64,000 nt of DNA from Dioscorea cayenensis subsp. rotundata (lineage: Eukaryota > Streptophyta > Magnoliopsida > Dioscoreales > Dioscoreaceae): positions 28,457,016 to 28,521,015 of the forward strand of contig NC_052475.1 of NCBI RefSeq assembly GCF_009730915.1, given 5' to 3'. Within the stretch, counting starts at the first letter, position 1; every line of letters begins with the position of its first letter. The translations under genes were made by a program, and so were the position numbers. This document shows positions 23,171 through 36,100 of the stretch, one piece after another. The notes under the pieces were generated by a model that worked only from the letters and a program-made list of their open reading frames with translations, was not told the origin of the DNA and searched no databases.

Positions 23171-25513
23171 TACAACTTCTGCATCATATGTGTTTGTTCT
23201 TATACTGCTTGTCTTTCAATTATCCCTTCATGTTGTCAATTGAGAATCATGTAAAAAATTTATGGCTTTACAACGTTTGCCAGCATTGAGTGACATAAAG
23301 GATCACATCTATTTATGTAATTTCTATTTGTCCTGGGTAAAATTGGAGTAAATTGTCATGAGCCTGCACTGCAGAAAGTAAATCACTGTTTATGCAATTT
23401 GCAATTTATTTGGATTGATCTATTATTATATCTTGGTCTTCTCATCTGTGAATTATGGAAATGTTTATGCTTGTTTACATCTTATTCCTCATAAAACCAT
23501 TTCCATTCTCCATCTTGCATTTTAAAAATAAAATTTATTATTATTTTTTAATCCAAATACGGTTTAATAATCTCCTATACAGACAGGATGTCACTAGTCC
23601 CATGTATTTACCTCTTTTACATAAAAACGAAAAAAGATAAAAACCTTTAAAATCCAACTACAGTCTCAATCAACAGACTAATCCAATTTCCCACTAAACA
23701 ATTCTTCTCCGAATTAACTATAACTTTTATATTTAAAATAATATATTTATATTTATAACAAATTCATCAAGTTAAGTTTTTTTTTTTTATATATATAAAA
23801 TAGTTGAGGCATGTGCACCACTGGGAATTGATTATTTTAGTTAATGTGCACTCATCCGATATATGTAGGAATTGATATGCAAACCCACATCCACAGCTGG
23901 AATTTTTTTTAGGGTCATTATGTACGATGGGTTTTAAAACCTCAACAATAAAGGTTCTAATAATTTTTTTTTTTTTTTACTGAAATCAGTATTAATAGAC
24001 CAAAACCCTATGTAAAAAAAAAAACAACCTAAAGCCTTTAGAAGTGGGGTAGAGTAGGAGCTTGAAGAGATGATAAAGAGGCAGCTTATGGTTCTTTTCA
24101 TACAGTGGAATGTCTGAGAAGGTACAAACAAATGAGTGATGACTGACGATTAAAATATTTGCCTGATGCTCCAATGAAGTTCCACTTTGTATTATTGTAC
24201 TATTTTTATTTCAAGTATTTTCTGAGGGATAGACCACCACCAGCTAATAATACTTATAGTTTTTTTATTAAAAATAATTAGTCCATGATTCTTTTTTTTT
24301 TTTCTTCTAAAAATAGTAGTGATGGGTCGTCAACCGGCTTTCGGTCCAATGGAACCACTCCACGTTGGAGTTAAAAAATTATCACCACGTGGCATGTCAG
24401 GAGTGGTTGATAAAACTAACCGGATCCGGATCTGGTAGCTGGCTAAGTTTGCATGCGGCCAATTTAGACAGCAAGACTTGCTATGCAGCTGGCTATCATT
24501 GGCTTGAGTTCAACTTAACGAAGTAAGTCGAATTAGTAAGTTAATTAGCATTTTGATCTTGCATTATACAGAGAAGCCCAAGGTTTGGAGAGATTTAATT
24601 AATTTGGATGATTATGTGACTATCCATTGCAATTTCTACTTCCAGGGTATCTTTGTTTACTGTGTTAGGTGGTAACTTTTCCTAATTGTGGATTATTTTA
24701 AAAATTCTTAACACGTTTTTTCACATTTTGACCGTTCATTTTTTTTAAATCCTATTATGTTTTCTTATTTTTGTTCTCATTATCGGAGAGTTACTTAATC
24801 GTCTCTAGTAGTTTTACAATACTTTGATTTTTTTTAGTACATGACCTTATTCTAATTTATGTACGTGTGTAAATAATAACTTTTTGTTAATACAATTGAG
24901 GTGATTTATCAATTATATATATAAGATCACGTCATTTAAGAACATCCCACAGTGACTCACAGTGATTGTTAGATTTTCATCTAACAGCCACTATCCATTC
25001 TTCTATAGTATCAAATCGTTTATAACACTCCTTAACAGTACCAAAACAGGATAACTAATAATAACTTTGCACATTATTTCTACAAATAACAACCATTAAA
25101 TTATGATTTAAAGATTATAATAAAATATTCCTGAATTTTAAAAAGCTAGCTCCATCATAAAACATATACCATATATGTGTATACATGTTACCATATCACA
25201 AATACAACAGTTTCTCCCAGTAAATAGAAATAACTCTACTTATGTCAATTCACATCATACACCAATTTTTATTACAACATCAGTTAATTTAATTAAATAA
25301 AAGCTTTATCATAAAACAAGAATTTTTAACAGAACAGACGTTTTCAGTGCCAAAAAAAAAAAAAATAATAAAACTACTGAAATTACAGTGACAAACATGC
25401 ATCTTCATCAATCAATCATTTTGCACCATAATAAGAGCCTAGAAATTAATGGAAAGAGAAAGCAATGACTTGCTAGAAGGGCAGAGTAGAGAGGTAGAGA
25501 AAGAGAAGAAGAG
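23171..25513. other. intergenic between metacaspase and 14-3-3
   Basis: The first few hundred bases are metacaspase 3'UTR. The region holds poly-T runs and, at about 24393-24400, a perfect CACGTGGC, the core of an abscisic-acid response element, 1.1 kb before the 14-3-3 start. A short hairpin (GTTAGAT...ATCTAAC) lies near 24968-24985. The 60-65-codon minus ORFs at 23934-24174 were not called. Confidence 0.4.
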
Positions 25514-27217
25514 ATGGGGTTCTTGGAAGAGAGGGAGAAGACTGTGTATCTTGCAAAGCTAGCTCAGCAGGCAGAGAGATATGATGGTATGATTTGATCC
25601 TGAGGTTTTCTTTTGGACAATATTATAAAGATGCATTACTTTGTTTTGTTATGTTGTTTTTAATTAATGTGTAATTTGTTGTTGAATGAGGTTCACTTAG
25701 TGATTTTTGTATATTTTATAAGCGTTAATATGACTGAGCAATTCTGGTACAAATGTTTATCTTCTTTTAATTTTAAGCTTGTTTTTTCATAATGTTTTTA
25801 TCATTTTGTATCTTTTTCTTGCTCTTTTCCTCTGATTTTGTTGATCCATATTGTATAGGAATTTCTGTTAAATAAACAATAAAACTGAGTATCTTCATTA
25901 ATGTAAACTATATATGTTGAAGAATTAGATGACCAATGCTAATGAGATTTGTTTATTTGATCATTTACTTCAATTTTCTATTAACATTGGTCAATTCACA
26001 GACATGGTGGAGTTCATGAAAAATGTTGCTAGGATGGACATTGAATTGACATCAGAAGAGAGAAATTTACTATCAATTGGTTGCAAGAATTTGATAGGTG
26101 CAAGACGAACATCATGGTGGTACCTCACTTCACTCATGCACAAAGAAGATGAAAAGCGAAACGAGCACAATGCCGAACATATAATGCATTACTTGAAAAG
26201 AGTTGAACATGAACTCACAAAGATCTGCGACGATATATTGTCTTTCACTGCCATCCACATCCTTCCGTCATCCATTTCCGGAGAATCCATTGTGTTCTTC
26301 CACAAGATGTGATTTGTCTTTCACTGGCTGCACACTGATATACTTCCTTCTCTTTGCATTTCATTGAATTTTGTTTGCAGTCAACAATTATGTTTTCTTT
26401 ATCATCATAGTGATGTATTCTTCAGTCACAGACATTCAACTAGTCTGCACACTTTTGTTACTGATGTTTTGTTTTACAACATACAGGAAAGGTGATTATT
26501 ATCGATATTTGGCTGAATTCAAGACTGGAGAACAGAAAAAAGAAGCTGCAGACAAGTCACTCGAGGCATATCAGGTATGCGAAATTCTTCATGTTCATTA
26601 TCTATCCTTATCGATAAATATACTGAATTTTGATTGATTGTTTTTTTTCTGTATGAAGGCTGCTACAAGTACTGCAATTACTGAATTGCCTCCAACTCAT
26701 CCGATTAGGCTCGGTCTCGCTCTTAATTTTTCTGTTTTTCATTATGAGATACAGAACGCACCTGATAGGTGAGTGACAGTTCCTCGTTTGTATTTTCTAT
26801 TCTTAAATAAATCATCGACTTATAAGTAATTCAAGATTTTTTGAACCCTTTCGCCGTCTTTCAGAGCTTGTCACCTTGCAAGGCGAGCATTGGATGAGGC
26901 GATAACACAGCTCAGTTCCCTCAGTGAAGAGTCCTACAAAGATAGCACACTTATAATGGAATTACTCAAAGACAATTTAATGTTATGGTCATCCGAGTTG
27001 CCTGAAAATGGAGGTGAAATACTTCTATGCTTTTATCATAATGCAATTGCCAACTTCTTAGACAACCCAACAACAACAACAACAACAACAACAACAAAGT
27101 TTTTAGAAGCCTAATTTTTCTAATCATACTTGAGAATTAACTCATTGAATCCGTTGCTTTTTCTTTCTTGATTTTTAAGAGGAATCCAGTGGAGATAGCA
27201 TTGACAGAGAGGCATAG
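25514..27217 (+). CDS. 14-3-3 protein, divergent
   Basis: Six exons, 25514-25586, 26002-26308, 26487-26574, 26659-26768, 26865-27013 and 27180-27217, encode 254 residues. 14-3-3 dimers bind phosphoserine or phosphothreonine motifs in client proteins and alter their activity or location. The phosphate-binding basic set is present as Lys53, Arg60 and Arg133-Tyr134 ([11 protein letters not shown]). Helix signatures such as [16 protein letters not shown] and [16 protein letters not shown] are intact. It differs from most plant 14-3-3s in the middle: [15 protein letters not shown] replaces the usual YKN...ASWR, and residues 65-90 are His-rich. The last exon gives a short acidic tail ([12 protein letters not shown]). 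Reading through the exon 5 donor instead would end at 27114 with a run of Thr. Exon 5-6 splicing is inferred from frame and tail composition. Confidence 0.87.
27072..27096. repeat. (CAA/ACA)n microsatellite in the last 14-3-3 intron
   Basis: A short run of ACA triplets. If the last intron is retained it is translated as a Thr tract. Confidence 0.8.
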
Positions 27218-27966
27218 AAATGGTATCATCTATGGCAATCCTATACAATAGCTTGGGCTTTTGAAGGATGCCTACCAAGGCATGAATCACATTGTTCTCC
27301 AGTGAACTCAAAATATTCGAGATTAATTCAAAGAAGATGAGAGACACTCTTTTTAAGTTCTGTTGAATCTTTGTAGCATTTTGTTTCAGTTATTTCTTCT
27401 GGTTCTACATGCAACTCAGTTTGTGTTTCTCGCTAAATTTAAGAGTTTTTCCATTGCTGCATTTTCTGTTGTTTGAAGCATATGTAGAAATTTCGGTCAT
27501 GAATAATATGTAGTCCATACTAGCTAAAAGATGTGTTTTGGTATTGAGAATAACATGGTATCTTTACGTCATAATATTTTGGACTGTCAGTCAAAATATT
27601 AAGTTGAACTCAAACTGCAAAATCATGCAGATATTAACTATGAAAGATTGAGATAAAAGATGATATTGATGTTAAGGAGTAATTCACTAGCAAAGATAAC
27701 TAAATGACATAATTGTGTGTGTTTGACAGATAACAATATCTCATAAATGAATACAGATGACACTGCATCCAAGCTAAAAACATCTTGGGAGCAATCACAT
27801 CTGATATTATAATGTTTAACATGCTGTTAAAATAAAAGAAAGGATTCACCCTGTAAACGTCAGGCAAACCACATGCACTCAGCATTTTATTACGGCGAAG
27901 ATGGTGTTCGGTGTTCCTCGCCATGAACTGTACACTGAAATGATCACAAATGGCATATCATTTTCT

Positions 27967-30900
27967 TCAACTTCTTGCACCAATGCTTTCGTAGAACAGA
28001 ATGTAGCCGTGATCAGTGTTACTAGTGAATTCCTGAGCAGATCCAAAGAATGTCTGGACACTGGACTCATCAATCATCTCGACATTCTCATCATCAAAGA
28101 ACAGCCAGTGATTATGGCTCTTGACCAGGCTAACATAGTGACCATGGTTTGTTCCACTTCCAACATGGACGACTACTGCAAACAGGGAGTACTCCGTTTC
28201 GGGGCCATCCACTGTGTTCAGTTTCAATTCCATGGGGAATACAACCCGATATGATAGCTTTTTGTTTCGGCCAAGTTGCTCAATATACTTGAAGCGCTTT
28301 AGATGGATAACCAGGATAGACGGCGGTCTCTTTATCTTCATCCTCTTCTGAGCTTCTTGCAGACTGCATCACCAGGAACAAAAGGATAATATAGTTGTGG
28401 AAGCTATACAAAAAGCCAAGAAAGTAGAGAGAACATTTAAAGGAACACATGGTCCTTCAAACTAAATTTTCTAATCAGAAATGTCATTAATTTTGGATCA
28501 TGACCAAATGATGCATGCAATGTACATGGAGGGTGGTGAGCATTTGCCACCAAAGAACTAAGAGGAACATGAATGGAGAAAGAAAGAACCTGCAACATTT
28601 ATCACAGAAGAACTTATCCTCTGCATTTAGAGTCTCTGTGGAACTGAAGTTTTTCAGGCAGCTTGTAATAGAACTATTTTGCTCAATGTCAAGGCTTAAA
28701 TCAAAAAATGTTTCCTCCCTGGCTGTGATAGTTTCACACCGTAAGCATCTTGTTTCATTGGTTAAAATACCCTATCAGTTAATTAATGAGAGAGTTAGTT
28801 GCAAAAAGATTATCACAAAATGGAAACATAAATCATTTGGGGAAAGGAACTCAGAAATATTACAGGTCATTGGATTACACCATATACATGTAAATGAGCA
28901 AAACATGGCTAGTCTGAGATGTTGGATTTGTTTCACCTGAAAATTTTTGTGAACCCACGTGATAAGAGGTTTCCTGTGAGTACCATTGGGTTGAGGATGA
29001 AGTCGCCCATTTGCAACATTTTCCAGGGGTGGTGGGGGTTCAAGGGAACCATTTGCAGTATTAGTCTCCTTCTCCAGGATATCAACAAGTTCATTAAGCA
29101 AGAAAATTAAGAATTCATGAGCATCCTGCAAAATAGGGAAACAATACAAACATCAACAATCAAGAGTTATTGGCTGGAAATTATTGAAATAAGTAAAAAA
29201 AAAAAAATACAAGGGATTTAAGTGAAGTGGTTAGATTTCAGTGTTTTCCCTCCTTCCTTTTTGGAGAAAAAAAATAGTGGCTTGGTGACAGAGGAGGACG
29301 AGATAAAGTTACAATTAATTTGATAGGGACCAACCAACAGCACAAGTTGGAGTCTAGAAAAGGATGACCAGAGATAGAAACAGGGCTTTATCAAGATAGC
29401 TGGACAACAACGATATTCCAGAGTACTTTGCCACAAGTACTAGTACAAATACAAATTAATAAAACTAATGCATCCAATTATGCTGTAATATAATGTGCAA
29501 TCTGTACCACAAGCCAATATTAACAACAATCAACTCTTCACAAAGAGACATACAATAGTAAGATGCAATCAGGAACTAGTTACCAACCTGGTGCATGTAA
29601 CTCCGGAAAAGCTCATTTTCTTTCTTCACTCTTTGTACAAAACGCTTTGGAGCAATAACACCAGTTTTCTTTTTCTGGGAACTGATCTGCATGACATGAA
29701 TGAAAAAGAAAAAAAAAAAAATCTTAGAAAGCATTGTACAAGAAAGTATCACCATCAGGGAAAGCAACTATTCACAAGGTAGATGCAATGTTCGAATAAT
29801 TGATCAGCAAGTAGACAATAACAATACATCGGCCAAATGAAAATAGTCTCTTAGATATATTCATCATCATTGCATCTCCAAATCAAAAAAAAGGATCAGG
29901 ATACGGAGGAAAAATGGAATTTAACAAGCTACAGAAGACATGTTATTTGTTTACATTTGCTCAAGAGGACATTTAACCATAAAGTTATTAACCACCACTG
30001 TACTGTTTGCTTGGCACAAGTCTTTATTCCTTTCTTACTAGATTGACACATGTATAAATCAACTTGAAGAACAAAAAAAATAAAATAAAGCACTCCTCCG
30101 TAACAATTTATGTTATCCATGACAATTTTTTAACATCAGTTCGAAGCTAAACCCCATGACAAGTAATGCTGAATTTCTTCAGGCCTAAGTTGCAGACTGC
30201 AAAAGGGCCATGACTGAAAAGTGAAATCAAGCACATATAGAACATACAAAGCTAATAGTTTCTAATACACACACAAATCAAGCACCAGAACTTTACCTGA
30301 CTAAATAGGTCTGCCAAACATGTCAAAAGGTTCTCCTCAATATCAGCTTGCTTCTTGTTATTTGCATAATATTCAAGTAACTGCTCCCGAAAAGGGACAC
30401 AAAAATAAAGTGCCTGCACACAAAATTTGATTAGCAAATAAAAATCAATTCAGCAAAACCACACAATAAAATTGTAATTCAACTTGTTTGTCACATCTAA
30501 TGATAATGAATCAAAGTTTTCGTTAATATCTTTAGCAATATAAACAAGGTCTACAAAAGGCTTGGTATAGGTCAATTAATTTTCTAGCAATTTATACGAG
30601 CTTATGAATGCCAAATCATTTTGCCAAACTAAAGTATGAAGAAATTTAATCTAAAAAATAGGCAGAAGAAAAAAAAAACTTGTTCATTTGCTAGTACACT
30701 AGATCAAGCATTCAAGCTATTGAATTCCAATTTCACTCTATATCCATTGTTCAAAGCATCAAATTCATCTTACTAGATTATAAAAAATTAAAAATTCCTG
30801 ATTATTCGACGAAGTTTAAATGGATCAATCAAATTACAACATGAAACAAGAATTACATCAAAGTTTTTCTCATTCTATAAGAAATCAAACTACCTGCAAG

Positions 30901-31010
30901 ACACTGTTGCAGTAGCAGGTGTTCCCAAAGTTCTCGAGGCCAAAGAACCTCTCGCCTTCGGGGAACTGATCGCCAAGGGCCTTCTCGAGCTTGGACCCCG
31001 CGGCCCCCAT
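27967..31010 (-). CDS. UBP3/UBP4: ubiquitin-specific protease, UBP3/UBP4 type
   Basis: Six exons, 31010-30894, 30413-30297, 29686-29588, 29125-28937, 28771-28590 and 28363-27967, encode 366 residues, matching the 365-371 of Arabidopsis UBP3 and UBP4. The enzyme removes ubiquitin from proteins; the Arabidopsis pair is nuclear and needed for pollen development. The start [12 protein letters not shown] is shared with that pair, including a possible N-myristoylation context (Gly2). The Cys box is [13 protein letters not shown] with catalytic Cys32. The His box is [15 protein letters not shown] with catalytic His310 and Asp325/326 in [10 protein letters not shown] four-Cys zinc-binding pair (CLRC, CDKC) sits between them. 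Each exon border preserves frame. It is read away from TRM112, with about 1.1 kb between the two starts. Confidence 0.96.
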
Positions 31011-31179
31011 TGCCGTCAACTTCTCCCACACCCACCCCAGCTCTATCACCGTGCAATACCCCCGGGAAAGAACTTCTCCACTTTCGCAGCTGCAACTGCG
31101 ATGAAGAAACCACCGGAACCGATGCCGATGGCTATCAATCAAGGCACCAAAAGGATTTAGAATGAAAAGAATTCGAATT

Positions 31180-31213
31180 CTAGGGTTTCTCTCTCTCTCT
31201 CTCTCTCTCTCTC
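31180..31213 (-). promoter_or_regulatory. (CT)n tract upstream of UBP
   Basis: An uninterrupted CT tract (about 31190-31213) lies 180-200 bases upstream of the UBP start codon, in leader or core-promoter position, much like the tract upstream of the LRR gene. Confidence 0.4.
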
Positions 31214-31975
31214 ACCCTTTCCTTTTCAATTTATTTTATTTTTTCTTCATTTTTGTTGATCAATTTGATCCGTTGCCGAGAGGACGCCGTATGACCCTCA
31301 TGTGATCTTGCTCTCGCCGGCAACTTAACATCCATCGTACATTTGCCTCGAGATCCCAAACATAAAGATATAATCGAAATTTACAGCTTGTTTCGGAAGT
31401 AGTATGGATTTCTTGATAAATTTTCAAGTTATTAAGGGACTTGTTCGCATGAATACCGATTTGTTTTTACAAAAATGCATATATATATATATATACATGT
31501 GTGTGTGTATGTATGTATGTAACTGGTTATATAAAGTAAATATGCTTTGATTGAATATCTTCTATAAAAATTTGGAGAAGACCCATCTTTACCGGTGGAT
31601 AAAGAAAAAATAAATTTTCATATATATATATATATATATGAAAATATAGAAATATGTAGCTATATATCTCAAGTACAATTAATTGTATTTTAGTACTCCA
31701 CAATAAATAAAAAAAGAAAAATATTTAAAATTTATATGTACAACTAAAGAAGGATGTTTCCCTTTGTTTTTTATTTTTAAGTTCTAATTTTTAAAATTAA
31801 ACATTTTTCAATAATTAAAAAATAAAAAGAACAAAATTTATTTAACATGGCATATCAAATATTTTCTAAATTAATTTAATGATTTAATATAATAAGCAAA
31901 ATACAAGCCTAATTCCGGGTCCTGTAAAGGGTATATATATATATATATATGTAGCACATGCTGATCACGCGCTAT

Positions 31976-32040
31976 AGCCCATATTGGGTCTGGATCAGTA
32001 GACCGGCCCATTTCCCCCTTAATCACGTGAGAGACACGTG
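31976..32040 (+). promoter_or_regulatory. TRM112 promoter: site II elements and two G-boxes
   Basis: Upstream of TRM112 there are two site II-type motifs (AGCCCA at 31976-31981 and GGCCCA at 32005-32010; TGGGCY on the other strand) and two CACGTG G-boxes at 32024-32029 and 32035-32040, eleven bases apart. Site II elements are typical of plant ribosome-biogenesis and proliferation genes, which suits TRM112. Whether they also act on the divergent UBP gene about 1 kb away is unknown. Confidence 0.6.
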
Positions 32041-32138
32041 ATAAATGAAAATATCGCCACCCTAAAAAGCCATCGTCTCCTTCCTCGCCGCACATCGCCG
32101 CCCTTTCTTATAGATTTCTAGAGAGTGAGAGAGAAAGG

Positions 32139-32507
32139 ATGAGGCTTTTAACGCACAACATGCTATCCAGCAACGTGAAGGGGGTCGTCAATGGCTTCCC
32201 GCTACGCCTCGAAGCTTCAACCTGGGTCGAGAAGGAGGTCGACTTCAACGCCGACTTCCTCCGCTCCGTATTCCCCAAGATCGACTGGCCAGCACTCTTC
32301 GGCGCTTCCCAGACGGTTGGCTACGTCGCTTTGCCCGAGTCCGCTGACGCCTCCATGCTCGAATCGGAGGATTTCTTGAAGAAATTCCACCACGCTTTGT
32401 TAGAGATCCATGTGGAAGAGGGGGCGCTCGTGTGCCCGGAGACTGGGCGGAGGTTTCCTATCAATAAGGGGATTCCTAATATGCTGCTTAACGAGGATGA
32501 GGTTTAG
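32139..32507 (+). CDS. TRM112: TRM112-like methyltransferase activator subunit
   Basis: A single-exon gene of 122 residues. TRM112 is a small zinc-ribbon-like protein that binds and stabilises several methyltransferases acting on tRNA, rRNA and release factor. The protein begins MRLLTHNMLSSNVKG and ends CPETGRRFPINKGIPNMLL, both nearly identical in spirit to human TRMT112 (MKLLTHNLLSS... CPESGRMFPISRGIPNMLL). Like the human protein, it lacks the N-terminal zinc cysteines of yeast Trm112 and keeps one Cys near the C-terminus. The Arabidopsis homologue SMO2 affects cell-cycle progress and organ size. Codons are GC-rich compared with the flanks. Confidence 0.95.
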   Translation: MRLLTHNMLSSNVKGVVNGFPLRLEASTWVEKEVDFNADFLRSVFPKIDWPALFGASQTVGYVALPESADASMLESEDFLKKFHHALLEIHVEEGALVCPETGRRFPINKGIPNMLLNEDEV

Positions 32508-33195
32508 GGTTAGGGTTTTGGAATGTAATTTGTGATAATAGGATTGAATTATTGGGCTTTTGTTTATGATTTTGCTACTGCCTTAAAAATCTGATTTTTA
32601 TCTACATATGTATCATCGTTTCCCTTATACTTTGTGTTTTCAATATTCCAAGATCTTTGGTTTTCTTGGATTGAGGAAAGGGTTTGATCAAACCTGGCAA
32701 TTACTTTGATTAACATATTTTTCCAGTTCAGTTTTCTATTTTTATTTATTTTCTGGCAAGATTTATACTCATCAGCCGCACAAGCATTTGGGATTTTCAA
32801 TAAATTTTAAAATTCACTTAAAATAAAGAAAATGCTAATTAGCAATAATATTATTATTGGTAAAGACAACAACATCATTAAATAACATAATTCAAATGGA
32901 AAATTTTCATTAATGTGTATAACATCATCAGAGGCTTTATTGCTACCTTAACACAACAAAACCCCCCCAAAAAAAATCAACACTGTAATTCATTTTCAGA
33001 CACTACATTCTTGTAAAAACATTTTGAAGGTGGTCCTAACAACATGAGTATATAACCTGATTTTGTAGTTTGCATCTGACGCTAGAAAATGAATAATGAA
33101 CCTAAAAAATCATTAATTCAATGTGCTGAATAATAAACCTATCCAAACAAAAGCAACGGAGAAAACCTGGAAAGCAGTACTCTTCAAAATTGCTG
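32508..33195. other. convergent 3' ends of TRM112 and the TMEM135-like gene
   Basis: Holds the 3'UTRs of the two convergent genes. No further gene is recognised. Confidence 0.5.
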
Positions 33196-36100
33196 TTAAC
33201 ATTGACATTTCTCGAGTTCATTGCTGTCGCATGGTGGCGGAATGCCAAACACCCAGTCAAGCACATTTAGGTATTTCGAGCGGAAAACATCCCTTTCCTG
33301 TGCATAGCAGTGCATGATTATGGATGTAGCTAAGCTAAACACGAGAACATCGGATCGCTTCAATTTAGAAGCCTGAGGACAAAGGCCAGCATCGGCCATG
33401 CAAGTAAAGAAACTCTCTATAGCTCGCGCTAGACAGTATAAAGATATCTCTATTCTTCGGCTTTTCTTTTCAATCAACAGTGCCAGGCCAGTCAGGAACT
33501 GTCATCAGGAGCAACAATTGGTAACCACAATGCCTGATTGAGAAATTGTTGATAACTAATCTAGGGGATCCTTTTGAAACTCTAAACAAGGTTTTGAATG
33601 ATTAAAAGCACTTTGATTAGATAGAAAACAGCTTTCAGAACACTAAAAACTAAAAAATGAACAAAAATGGAGCTTTTACATAAAACACCAAATTATAGCT
33701 TTCGGTGAGGGCTTTTGACAAAAAGTTCTAATTTTAAAATGAACTCCAGCCACAAAACCAAGCATGCCTATGGCTAAAATGGTTCAATAACAATAACTTA
33801 CCGTCCCCATTGCAACCATGGGTATGTTGCATCTCTCAAGAAGCCTAAAAAGTAAGCATGTCCAGGCCCTGTAATGAAAAATCAAGGATCAATAACCAAG
33901 TAGATTTCCCCATAAAACAGGATTTACAAGAGGCATTAGGATATTCATCATGGCTAAGTCATTAAAGTAACCTGGCAAAGTTACTGCAGCTAGGTGGCAA
34001 AGTTGAGAAGAAAAATGTTTTCTGCATTAGTTGTTAGAGTTGGAAAGACCAAAGAGAGATGAAAACTAACCATGCTGACGCACAGTATGCAGAGAGAAAC
34101 AAGCTAGATCTTGCAGTTCCAAGAAGACTCTTTCCAAGTATAGTGTATGGCCTGCATGACGTTGGTTGAACAAACACAGTGTCAAGCATATGTTATTTCA
34201 GCAAACAAAATATCATATATTCATATGAGGGTGTCAAGCATATGTTATTTCAGCAAACAAAATATCAGATATTCATATGAGGGTGAGGAACAGAAGAAAT
34301 ACAAGAGATGCACAAAAGAGATCAAAGTAAAAGAAAATTGCATTTTAACAAATGATTGTGAAGATAAAAAGGAAATGAAAGCTGAAGACTTCATTTGAGT
34401 TTAGAATTCCTTATACATGTGCAAATTTAGTGCTTTTCAGCCTACAAAACCTTTACGATGCCACCTAATTTGCCCAACAGCAAAAAGACAAGACATCTAA
34501 CAGATTCAAAAGGAAACTGAGGACAGTAACAATCTATATAGATCTATTTCATCAGTGATTAAAAATTTTCCCTGATTTTACAGACCTTGTTTGGACTGGA
34601 GAATACCAAATATCTGCCAAAATCTAAGTTAAAAAAATTAAAAAAAACAAAAAAACAAAATGTGATGAAGATACCACAATGCTTTGGTTTCATTATACAC
34701 ATTCTTGAATCAGCTAAAGATCAAACTCTAAGGAGACCCACAATAAACTCCATGTGCTCCCTGTGGAAGTCACCACACATGACCTTGGTCAATCATTCAA
34801 AATATAATCTAGTCAAGTCACCTTGGTGAGCAATATAGAAAACTCAAATACTTAAGGTTAGCTCCCAGTCAATAATTTGCATTGTTTTCAGAAATTTTAA
34901 AACATTTATTTAAGAAAAATATTTTCATATATGTTTCAAATTAAAATTGTGAAAGTCTTTAACTAAGCGAATTTATTATATATATATATATATATAAAGA
35001 ACGTTACCTTTTCAAGAGGCCCTGACGATGAACAATCAGTGCAGGAATTAAGTACACTGGAACATATACGGGCAATGCTCTTCCATATGCTTGAAAAAGA
35101 AAAGAAAGAACATGGCCAGTACAGGATTGATTGCCGTGTACAATCTGCATGAATAAACATGCCAAAACTTAAACACCAACTAACATATAAGAATACTAAG
35201 AAATGGAGCATGAAAAACTAAAGATGTCATATACTTGGAACAAACCAGTGAAATACAATAGAACTGGTCATAGAAGAATTGAAGTGACTAAATGTGGTAA
35301 AAGATGCTAATGCACATCATTTACTTTTCTTCCTTCATGCGGAAGCAGCAGGCAGACTATTCCACTTCCAAATATTATTTCAAACTTCTCTCATCCCAAA
35401 TCTGTTTTACATTTGAGGCCAATGCTCTTCTTTGGAACTTATTACATGTAATTTCAACTTAGTTCTCTCCTTTGAAACGTTCAAAAGATATAATCTGTAT
35501 TCTCCCAATAGGGTCTTATATATGAGTGTAGGTTGTGTACCTCACAAAAGTCTCGCAATTACATGCATTTGGGACAAAAGTCTCACTAAAAAGGCTTTAA
35601 ATATGACCTTAGGCAAGACTTGACAATGTCTTTTCTGTATGAAAACAGAAAACTATTAAAATAACAATTATGTAGTCCATGAAGATTCTGACAACAGCAT
35701 TGTAATCAGAAATAAACATGAAAACAAAGGATGGCTATATCACCGAAGGTCTAACAAGGATTATTGGCACACGCCTTGATTTAGTGACCAAGACCAATCT
35801 GAAATGTTTATAAACGTCCTCTTTTACCCAAAAGTGATTTATCAAGGAGTACCTTTCTACCAAATTGGTTTGACAGCTTTATGATGAAATGATTTTAGAA
35901 AGACAACATATTTGAGAAGTGATATGTGAGTGGGACTACACACCGAACAGGGCACCTTCATGTTCGGGTCTAGTTTTATGTCAACACCAACAGACTTATA
36001 ATACTTCTCCACCTCCAGCAAATTGGTGAAAGGCATGCCGCTTGCTATATCTTTGATGCCCTGCAGAATAACAAGATCCTTTCCTCCATGCTTGTTGAGA

